From Nitrospira sp. (GTDB lineage: Bacteria; Nitrospirota; Nitrospiria; Nitrospirales; Nitrospiraceae): a stretch of 14,684 nucleotides of DNA. The first letter of the stretch is position 1; every line of letters begins with the position of its first letter. The translations under genes and the position numbers were made by a program. The DNA is taken from contig JABMDE010000108.1 in assembly GCA_015904055.1 (NCBI GenBank), positions 1 through 14,684 of the forward strand, written 5' to 3'. The notes under the pieces were generated by a model, which ran no database searches, was not told the DNA's origin, and was given only the letters and a program-made list of their open reading frames with translations. Positions 1 to 5,683 of the stretch are shown piece after piece.

Positions 1-1
1 C

Positions 2-106
2 GATGAGAGCGGGGTCAACGCCCACTATGCCGACGGCCTGTTGAACCTGCATCTCCCCAAGACTGAAAAGGTGAAACCGAAAGCGATCGAAGTGACAGTC
101 GGATAA
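2..106 (+). CDS. Hsp20/alpha-crystallin small heat-shock protein, C-terminal end only
   Basis: The window opens inside this gene; 34 codons and a TAA stop are visible. The translated tail contains HYADGLLNLHLPKTEKVKP followed by KAIEVTVG. This matches the end of the alpha-crystallin domain in bacterial small heat-shock proteins: a Y-A-D-G-x-L-x-L beta strand, then an L-P-K turn, then a short I-x-V tail used in oligomer assembly. Members of the family are ATP-independent holdase chaperones of the cytoplasm. The start, the N-terminal arm and most of the domain lie outside the window, so length and promoter cannot be judged. A strong hairpin 29 bases after the stop is the likely end of the transcript. 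Confidence 0.8.
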   Translation, partial: DESGVNAHYADGLLNLHLPKTEKVKPKAIEVTVG

Positions 107-134
107 ACCGACTTACGCAGTGAGTTCTGAGTGA

Positions 135-160
135 CAGGGCCCGCCACTCGGCGGGCCCTG
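135..160 (+). terminator. GC-rich hairpin, probable terminator of the Hsp20 gene
   Basis: CAGGGCCCGCC (135-145) and GGCGGGCCCTG (150-160) form a perfect 11-bp stem with a 4-base loop (ACTC). It lies 29 bases after the Hsp20 stop codon. No uridine tract follows on either strand, so it is not a textbook intrinsic terminator. The stem is very stable and could still end transcription, or protect a 3' end. It also separates this gene from the oppositely oriented toxin-antitoxin pair. Confidence 0.6.
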
Positions 161-291
161 GAATGAATCTGCCGCCCATACCTGCATCGCTATTTTCCAT
201 CCCTCGTCGTTGAAGTGAGAGTGTAGTCCGCACCACTGCTGGTTGCGGGCGTCACACATTTGAAAGACGAGAGGGCGTAAACAAAGTTGAA

Positions 292-678
292 TTACGAATA
301 TGGGATGGCGACGCGGAGTCCGGCTGCGGAGACGAATGCTTTAAAGTCGCGATCGCGTGTGACAAGTGTCGCATGATGATCAAGGCAACATTGAGCGATA
401 AGGGTGTCAGCCAAATTAGCGCGACGACCGGTTCTGATCACTGTTGCTCGTAGGAGTCCGGCACGTTCCCAAAAACCTTCGGTCATCGGGAGCGTGGGAA
501 GTTCGAGGATCGTTCGTCTCAAGGCCGGTGGGAGGTCAGGATCACTGAGAAGTTCGGCCACGGTGACCGGAGAAAGAACGGCGATCTGATCAATGAGAGC
601 CTGGTCGATGATTGTGACATCGGCCCCGTCTTCGCCCTGCAGGTAGGCGATAAGGGAACTCGTATCAAGGCACAGCAT
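292..678 (-). CDS. vapC: VapC-type PIN-domain ribonuclease toxin
   Basis: This 128-residue protein has the usual length and layout of a VapC toxin, a Mg2+-dependent PIN-domain endoribonuclease that cuts specific RNAs (tRNA or rRNA in studied cases) and halts translation. The expected acidic residues are present: D5 in LDTSSLIAYL, E42 in VTVAEL, D91 in NLADTLIA, and D109 in the TRDRDF motif. The active site therefore looks intact. The start is fixed by the one-base overlap with the antitoxin gene (TAATG: the last A of the antitoxin stop is the first A of this ATG), so the two are translationally coupled. The RNA target cannot be told from sequence. Confidence 0.88.
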   Translation of the reverse strand: MLCLDTSSLIAYLQGEDGADVTIIDQALIDQIAVLSPVTVAELLSDPDLPPALRRTILELPTLPMTEGFWERAGLLRATVIRTGRRANLADTLIAQCCLDHHATLVTRDRDFKAFVSAAGLRVAIPYS

Positions 679-881
679 TAGTCTAGCCGTAGCTCTGAAA
701 GCTTGATGCCAAACTTAACCTTGCTGCGAAATCTCCGCAGACGCCCATAGGCGCCTCCGGCAGCGACCAATTCAAGTCCTTTTCGCACCGTCGGGGTGAT
801 TCCTTCTCCACTGGCCGTGGTCGCACGTGCTAAGAGGTCAGCCGGAACTTCTATCGTGAGTTTCTTAAGCTGTTTTGCCAT
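678..881 (-). CDS. vapB: VapB-type antitoxin
   Basis: This 67-residue protein directly precedes the PIN toxin and overlaps it by one base, the normal antitoxin position. It begins MAKQLKKLTIEVPADLLARA, which looks like the beta strand and first helix of a ribbon-helix-helix DNA-binding fold. It ends in a basic and hydrophobic tail (GRLRRFRSKVKFGIKLSEL) of the sort that wraps the toxin active site. The frame stays open upstream to 1025, but the ATG at 879-881 is preferred: AAGGA lies eight bases before it, and the longer version would translate through the palindromic operator. Family assignment rests on context and fold impression rather than a diagnostic motif. It is expected to neutralise the toxin and repress its own promoter. 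Confidence 0.78.
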   Translation of the reverse strand: MAKQLKKLTIEVPADLLARATTASGEGITPTVRKGLELVAAGGAYGRLRRFRSKVKFGIKLSELRLD

Positions 882-921
882 AAGGCCCGTCCTTTTCCGT
901 CCAGGGTTGGTACGCCACTCT

Positions 922-952
922 GTATACCATATGTGATGCCATATGTATATAC
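922..952 (-). promoter_or_regulatory. Palindromic operator/promoter region of the vapBC pair
   Basis: GTATACCATATG (922-933) and CATATGTATATAC (940-952) form a nearly perfect inverted repeat around a 6-base centre, an AT-rich patch in otherwise GC-rich DNA. It lies 41-71 bases upstream of the antitoxin start. This is the expected place and form for an operator bound by the VapB-VapC complex, and it includes -10-like TATA elements readable on the minus strand. No convincing -35 box is visible. The promoter part is inferred; the symmetry is directly seen. Confidence 0.55.
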
Positions 953-1085
953 GGTATCTGTCGGTGGCGTGAGGTAGAGGCAAGGAAAGATTGCTCAGGA
1001 CGTGACAGCGGCTCTGGCGCCTCATCTCAATGCTGCGCTCGAATAGCTGTGCTGGGAATGGTTATCCGCTTCGAGGATATGTTTT

Positions 1086-1217
1086 TTAGAAGTTGAGCAG
1101 AAAGGTTGCCCCTCCGGCGTGGTTTGTGGTGCGGTAGGTGCCGTTGACGGTGGGGTTGAGGTTGTTGGTCGTGTGCGCTAGCCCCATCTGACAGACAGGC
1201 ATGATGTGTGCTTGTAA
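1086..1217 (-). pseudogene. Remnant of the C-terminus of an outer-membrane beta-barrel protein (FadL/OmpP1-like)
   Basis: Read on the minus strand, this stretch encodes an open segment ending LNPTVNGTYRTTNHAGG, then ATFLLNF and a TAA stop. A terminal phenylalanine on an alternating hydrophobic strand is the BamA-recognition signature of outer-membrane barrels. The N-x-T-V-N-G-x-Y pattern followed by an N-H or A-H resembles the last hairpin of FadL/OmpP1/TodX-type fatty-acid and hydrocarbon channels. An in-frame stop (1218-1220) lies just upstream and no larger frame extends from it. Only about 30-40 residues of a gene normally longer than 400 codons remain, so it is a relic rather than a functional small gene. 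Family assignment is from memory of the tail pattern and is tentative. Confidence 0.42.
1197..1212 (+). promoter_or_regulatory. Weak sigma-54 (-24/-12) promoter-like element upstream of the response regulator
   Basis: AGGCAT, five bases (GATGT) and GTGCT keep the invariant GG and GC dinucleotides exactly 10 bases apart, as sigma-54 RNA polymerase requires. It matches only 4/6 and 4/5 of the TGGCAC-N5-TTGCW consensus. It lies about 86 bases before the regulator start. The match could be chance. No better promoter was found in this region. Confidence 0.28.
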
Positions 1218-1298
1218 TCAGTCACCACAGCCCTTACGCTGTTGTGCGCACTTCAATTACAATAGGCACCTTCACGAATCCGTTCCAAGGAGTGTCCA

Positions 1299-2690
1299 AT
1301 GCAGGCACGTGTGCTGGTTGTCGATGATGATCCCGATATTCTGAGTACGCTTGCGAAACGTGTGGCCTGGATGGGGCACGACGTGCTCACGGCCGAGGAT
1401 GGCGAACAAGCACTCAGGTTGCTGGTCGAAGATCCACCGGATGTGATGCTGCTGGATATCGAATTGCCGGGTTTGAGCGGCCTGGATGTCCTGAAGCAGC
1501 TGGCGGAAAAGCGGTCCAGCATTCCTCCACAGGTCACGCCGGAAGTGATCGTCATCACGGCGTTCGGGTCGATCAATCGCGCGGTGGAGGCGATTCGGCT
1601 TGGGGCATGCGATTTTCTGACGAAGCCGTTTGAGACCGATCACCTTTCGATCGTGATTGAGAAAGCCATGGCGCAGATGGCCCTCACGCGTCAGATCGGT
1701 CTCCTGCAAGCAGAAGTGCAGGGCCGGTATGAGCATGTGGTCGGGCGGAGCCCGCGCATGCTGGAGTTGTTGGATACGGCGCGGCGAGCAGCGAATTCGT
1801 CAGCAACGGTGTTGCTCCTTGGTGAAACAGGAACGGGCAAAGAGGTGATGGCGCGTGCGCTCCACCGGTGGAGTACACGCGCTTCGAAGCCGTTTGTGGT
1901 CGTCAATTGTGCGGCATTACCGGAGAACTTATTGGAAAACGAGTTGTTCGGGCACGAGAAAGGGGCGTACACGGGAGCGGGACGACGTGAGCCAGGAAAA
2001 ATTGAATCGGCAGAGGGTGGTACCGTTTTTCTCGATGAGATCGGCGACATGTCGACAGGACTTCAGACACGGCTGCTTCGCTTGCTGCAGGATCAGGAGT
2101 TCTACCGTCTCGGAGGCACGCAGCCCATTCGCACTGATGTGCGGTTTGTCGCAGCGACAAACAAGGATCTGAAAGAGGCCATTCAGGACGGACTATTCCG
2201 CGAGGATTTATTCTATCGCCTGAATGTCATTTCACTTACGGTTCCTCCCTTGCGGAAGCGACCGGAAGATCTGCCCGCATTGGTGGAGCATTTTATCCGG
2301 CGACACGGGGCCAGCAAGGGGTGCGCTCCATTCACGGTCAGCCAGGATGCCCTCGATGTTATCCGCGAATACCACTGGCCTGGCAATGTACGTGAGTTAG
2401 AAAACGTGCTGGTACGGGCCATCACACTTTGCCCGGACCACAGTATTGAGCCTGAACATCTTGGGATCAGTGTCCGGCGAAAGCTGCCGGTGGAAGTGGA
2501 CTTTGCGGAAGACGAGAGTCTGCACTACCATGCCATGATGGAGCACTACAGCCGGAAGGTCATTGAAGAAGCGTTGCGCAGAGCAGGGTGGAATCAAACC
2601 AGGGCCGCCGACTTGCTTGGACTGCAACGAACCTATTTAACGCGACTGATCAGGCAGCGCGGTGTGTCCTCCAAGCCCCCCGCCACATAA
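1299..2690 (+). CDS. NtrC-family sigma-54-dependent response regulator
   Basis: This 463-residue protein has the full three-part NtrC architecture. The receiver domain (about 3-120) has the acidic pocket D9/D10, phospho-acceptor D53, and T87 and K109. The AAA+ activator domain (about 145-370) has Walker A GETGTGKE (175-182), the sigma-54-contacting loop as GAYTGA (222-227, a common variant of GAFTGA), Walker B GGTVFLDEIGD (240-250), sensor N288, and arginines R301 and R307 in the finger region. A Fis-type helix-turn-helix (about 418-455, GWNQTRAADLLGLQRTYLTR) closes it. AAGGAG six bases before the ATG supports the start. When phosphorylated it should bind enhancer sites and drive open-complex formation at -24/-12 promoters. 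It converges tail-to-tail with the histidine kinase gene 55 bases away, which is its likely partner. All key residues are intact. Confidence 0.95.
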   Translation: MQARVLVVDDDPDILSTLAKRVAWMGHDVLTAEDGEQALRLLVEDPPDVMLLDIELPGLSGLDVLKQLAEKRSSIPPQVTPEVIVITAFGSINRAVEAIRLGACDFLTKPFETDHLSIVIEKAMAQMALTRQIGLLQAEVQGRYEHVVGRSPRMLELLDTARRAANSSATVLLLGETGTGKEVMARALHRWSTRASKPFVVVNCAALPENLLENELFGHEKGAYTGAGRREPGKIESAEGGTVFLDEIGDMSTGLQTRLLRLLQDQEFYRLGGTQPIRTDVRFVAATNKDLKEAIQDGLFREDLFYRLNVISLTVPPLRKRPEDLPALVEHFIRRHGASKGCAPFTVSQDALDVIREYHWPGNVRELENVLVRAITLCPDHSIEPEHLGISVRRKLPVEVDFAEDESLHYHAMMEHYSRKVIEEALRRAGWNQTRAADLLGLQRTYLTRLIRQRGVSSKPPAT

Positions 2691-2745
2691 CTCCGTAGAC
2701 ACGACCGAGATTCGTTGTTCGGTTCCCCCGATTCCATAGGTCGAG

Positions 2746-4533
2746 TCAGACTGTGTGATCGTGCGAGAGTCTCGGCCCCGTAGGCGCGGCTGAGACCAGA
2801 TGCGACGGTGTCGAGCGCAGCGTAAACGAAAAGCAGCTGCCTCGGTGTGGCGTCGTCTCAACCCACAGTCGTCCATGATGCAGTTCAACCAGCGATTTAG
2901 CGATGGTGAGCCCAAGCCCTGCTCCCTTGGCTGTTTTGTGGACGGTAGGGGCACGATAAAACGGCTGAAAAATCTTGTCCACGTCTCCCGGGGCGATGCC
3001 GGGTCCGACGTCACGGACAGACACCAGGATTTCAATCGTGGATAGCTTCATGGCCGTCAGGTGGACGACCGCGTCTGCCGGTGAGAATTTGACCGCATTG
3101 TGAAGGAGATTGAGAAGGATCTGCCGCAACTTCTCAGGATCGGCCGAGACCGAAGGGAGATCGGAGGGGAGCGCGGTCACGATTTTCACGCGGCGTTCGC
3201 AGGTGAACGGGTGAAGATCATCGACGGTTTTGGTGACCACGGGTTCGAGCGGAATCGATTCCAACTGTATGGTGGCTTGACCCATCTCAATGTAAGAGAG
3301 ATCCAGCAGATCATCGATCAAGAATTGAAGGCGTGAGAGGTTGGATTCTGCCCGCAACAGCGATCGCCGTTGTTCCTCGGTAATGGCGCCGTCGATGCCA
3401 TCTCGCAGATTGGCCAGATGGAATTTCATCGATGTCAACGGCGTACGTAATTCGTGAGAGGCCGTGGAGACGAAGACGGACTTGCGGTGGTCGAGCTCTT
3501 GCAGTTTGGCGTTCGCGATCGCTAAGGCCTGTGTTCGAGCTTCCACACGGTCTTCCAGGGTTTGAGCCAGGTCGCGCAACTCATGTTCGCGCGATTGCAA
3601 TCTCGAAGCCATGTCGTTGAAGACGTGTGTCAGGGTTCCAATTTCATCATGTGCGCGGATCGCTACAGTGGGCACCGTTTCGCCATTAGCGAGTTTGGTC
3701 GCGGCCGTGGTGAGTCCTTGCAAAGGAACGGTCATGCGACGGGCGAGCAGGATGGCGAGGCCGAGCCCGCCGATCAATGTGCTCATCGTGATGAGCAGGG
3801 CTTGCCACAGTAATTGGCGCAGGAGGTGTTGCAGGTTGGATGTCGAAAGGCCGACTTCCACAAGTGAGGGAGGGATTGGGCTCAGAGCGGTTGAATCGTC
3901 CGGTGCATCCAGCCGTTCCTCGAGCGTCAGTTGGAGCGCGGGATCCAATACGCTTGTGCGTGCGTGGTGCCGGACTGGAACCAGCAGGTCATAAAAGACG
4001 GGAAGATCAGAACCGCCCATGAGGGACAGCAATTCTCCCGGCGTAAACTCGATGGTCGATCGAAGCACCGGTCTGTCGTTGGCGAGCCAAATTCCGCTGA
4101 TGTGGGGCGCATTGGTATCGGCGTTGAGCCGATGAGGCTGGACCAATGCAGTCACGGAAAACTGGCGCTGGTTCCCTGGTGGAGTGGAAAACTGCTGCTG
4201 CCACTCATCCCTTCCGAGTCCGGCTTGGAGTACACCATCCGAAGACACGACGGCGACGTACGCGACGGGGTTGACTGAGAGCGTCTCCCGGATGAGTTGA
4301 TCCAAGCGGTGGATGTCGCCAGCCACGATGCTGAATCGTCCCTGGCCTGCGAGATGTTGCGCGAGCAGGGTTCCGCTTCCCACCAGGCTTTCGGCAGCCG
4401 AGTGCACTTGTTGCCGGATAAACACCCAGCCTAATAAGAGACAGGCGGCCACCAGGATGACGGCCGTACTGAGGACAAGTTTCGTTCGAAGTGTTACTGA
4501 GAAAGGGGAGGGTGATCGAGCAGGTTCATCCAT
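2746..4533 (-). CDS. Membrane-bound sensor histidine kinase with HAMP domain
   Basis: This 595-residue protein has one transmembrane helix near 19-39, a periplasmic sensor region of about 200 residues (40-240), a second helix at 241-264, and a HAMP linker (about 265-318). A coiled coil (about 312-348) and the HisKA domain follow, with phospho-acceptor H360 in STASHELRTPLTSMKFH. The HATPase domain has the N box around N479 (LRQILLNLLHNAVKF), G1 DVGPGI (508-513) and G2 GAGLGL (537-542). All catalytic boxes are intact. The gene starts 37 bases after the substrate-binding protein gene on the same strand, so the two are probably co-transcribed. No good ribosome-binding site precedes the ATG. Its periplasmic domain probably senses a ligand-loaded binding protein; the likely phosphorylation target is the convergent sigma-54 regulator. 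Confidence 0.93.
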   Translation of the reverse strand: MDEPARSPSPFSVTLRTKLVLSTAVILVAACLLLGWVFIRQQVHSAAESLVGSGTLLAQHLAGQGRFSIVAGDIHRLDQLIRETLSVNPVAYVAVVSSDGVLQAGLGRDEWQQQFSTPPGNQRQFSVTALVQPHRLNADTNAPHISGIWLANDRPVLRSTIEFTPGELLSLMGGSDLPVFYDLLVPVRHHARTSVLDPALQLTLEERLDAPDDSTALSPIPPSLVEVGLSTSNLQHLLRQLLWQALLITMSTLIGGLGLAILLARRMTVPLQGLTTAATKLANGETVPTVAIRAHDEIGTLTHVFNDMASRLQSREHELRDLAQTLEDRVEARTQALAIANAKLQELDHRKSVFVSTASHELRTPLTSMKFHLANLRDGIDGAITEEQRRSLLRAESNLSRLQFLIDDLLDLSYIEMGQATIQLESIPLEPVVTKTVDDLHPFTCERRVKIVTALPSDLPSVSADPEKLRQILLNLLHNAVKFSPADAVVHLTAMKLSTIEILVSVRDVGPGIAPGDVDKIFQPFYRAPTVHKTAKGAGLGLTIAKSLVELHHGRLWVETTPHRGSCFSFTLRSTPSHLVSAAPTGPRLSHDHTV

Positions 4534-4570
4534 GTCTGTATCGGGACAATCGGTGGTCGCACACCGGCGG

Positions 4571-5533
4571 TTACGGGATCACGTCGGACTGGCCCGGCTT
4601 CTGAGCCAGTGCGCCAGGACCGCTAAACAGGTGGCCCGCGAGGCGCATCAGCTCCGGGGAGAGCGCTACACCTAAGTGCTCTGCGGCATTCGCGTTCAAC
4701 GCCATTTGAGGGCGTTCGGGAAGCTGGAGCACACCGGCTGATGTGTGATTTCCATTGAGACGGGATTGCGCCAGGCGGGCGGCCTGCTGTCCCACGGTCC
4801 ACGGATCTAAGACCAGTGCGCCGAGCGCGCCTTGCTGAACCAGCGTCAACGAGAAGGTAAACAGCGGGATTTTGGCATCCAACGTGGATTCCAGGAAAAA
4901 CGGAATAGCCGACTCGGAGACCACGGTCTGGTCTTGAATCAACCAGAGCACATCGATTTTGGGGAGCAACGCTCGAACCGCGTTGGGAATCTCTTCCTGG
5001 CGGTGGATGGCAACCGCGTGAAGTTCCAGCCCCTGCTGTTTGGCGGCCCGGTGTGCCTGGCGGATAAAGCTGCCGCTGTGCTCTTCATCATAGAGGACCC
5101 CAATGCGATGCTGTTTGGGGACGGTCGAGCGAAGCGCCGCAAGCTGTGTGTCGGCTGGGGGCCGGACGGCAATGCCGGTCATGTTGGGAGCCGGGAGTCC
5201 ATGGGATTCCGGGTTGAGCACCATGCAGAACACCACCGGGGCATCGAAGATTTCCAGCTTCGCAGCCATCGCAGCCTTCAGCCCGACGGCGAAGATCAGA
5301 TCGGGGGGCGCGGCGCGTAATGACTTGGCGAGGTGCCGCCCTTCTGCGAGTTGGCCGTTGAGGGGATATTCCTTGACCGTGACCGTCGCCGGGAGTCCCG
5401 CCTTAAACCCCACGACCGCTTGGTCATAGTAGGGGAGGCTGGCCGAGGTGAGGATGGCAATCTCGGTGGCGCCGGCGAGGCGTGAGAGGCTGAGAACCAG
5501 GAAGCATGTGAGCACGAAGACGGTATGGGGCAT
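4571..5533 (-). CDS. Orphan periplasmic ABC-type substrate-binding protein (PF04392-like)
   Basis: The 320-residue product has a signal peptide (about 1-23, hydrophobic core then LAGA-TE) and a two-lobed binding-protein layout. Family features include VVFCMVLNPESHGLP (100-114), NMTGIAV (117-123), IGVLYDEEHSGSFI (144-157), a hinge-region GALGALVLDPWTVG (235-248), and a C-terminal NAAEHLGVALSPELM (282-296). These resemble the ABC_sub_bind family, which includes tryptophan- and phenylalanine-binding TrpX-like proteins. No permease or ATPase gene is next to it. Its neighbours are a TonB receptor upstream and a histidine kinase 37 bases downstream. I infer a role as a periplasmic ligand receptor for the kinase, like LuxP or TorT, rather than in transport. 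The ligand is unknown. AAGAG lies four bases before the ATG, a short spacing. A sigma-54 promoter lies about 125 bases upstream. Confidence 0.88.
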   Translation of the reverse strand: MPHTVFVLTCFLVLSLSRLAGATEIAILTSASLPYYDQAVVGFKAGLPATVTVKEYPLNGQLAEGRHLAKSLRAAPPDLIFAVGLKAAMAAKLEIFDAPVVFCMVLNPESHGLPAPNMTGIAVRPPADTQLAALRSTVPKQHRIGVLYDEEHSGSFIRQAHRAAKQQGLELHAVAIHRQEEIPNAVRALLPKIDVLWLIQDQTVVSESAIPFFLESTLDAKIPLFTFSLTLVQQGALGALVLDPWTVGQQAARLAQSRLNGNHTSAGVLQLPERPQMALNANAAEHLGVALSPELMRLAGHLFSGPGALAQKPGQSDVIP

Positions 5534-5657
5534 ACAACTCTTTTTGGTAACTACGAGTCTATGATAACCGATTTTCTCGCATGAGCACGCACATTTGTAC
5601 TGTGGCGTTACGCATCAGCACCTGAGTTTGAAAGAATAGACGAATGAAAGCAATCCA

Positions 5658-5673
5658 AGCAAATCCTGGGCCA
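5658..5673 (-). promoter_or_regulatory. Sigma-54 (-24/-12) promoter for the binding-protein/kinase operon
   Basis: On the minus strand the sequence reads TGGCCC, AGGAT, TTGCT, matching TGGCAC-N5-TTGCW at 5/6 and 5/5 positions with correct GG-GC spacing. It begins 11 bases after the TonB receptor stop codon. It would start transcription near position 5647, giving a leader of about 114 bases before the substrate-binding protein ATG. An NtrC-type activator encoded nearby makes it functionally plausible. Confidence 0.68.
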
Positions 5674-5683
5674 CAGCATCGGC

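Larger units (their letters stand above)
961..1298. other. Intergenic region between vapBC and the response regulator
   Basis: No intact gene is visible in these 338 bases. The region holds the beta-barrel tail remnant (1086-1217, minus), a weak sigma-54-like element (1197-1212, plus), and the AAGGAG ribosome-binding site (1287-1292) of the downstream regulator. A small hairpin (TATCC/GGATA, 1063-1079) followed by six T residues could act as a weak plus-strand terminator, but no gene upstream on that strand clearly needs it. Confidence 0.5.

Noticed and set aside
882..1025. N-terminal extension of the antitoxin frame up to 1025
   Set aside because: It would translate through the palindromic operator, and the ATG at 879-881 has a good AAGGA site at suitable spacing.
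1063..1087. Small hairpin with a T6 tract on the plus strand, terminator-like
   Set aside because: Only a 5-bp stem, and no plus-strand gene lies close upstream, so a terminator role is unsupported.
2691..2745. Possible bidirectional terminator between the converging regulator and kinase genes
   Set aside because: Only a 5-bp inverted repeat (ACCGA/TCGGT) with no T-run is visible; too weak to call.
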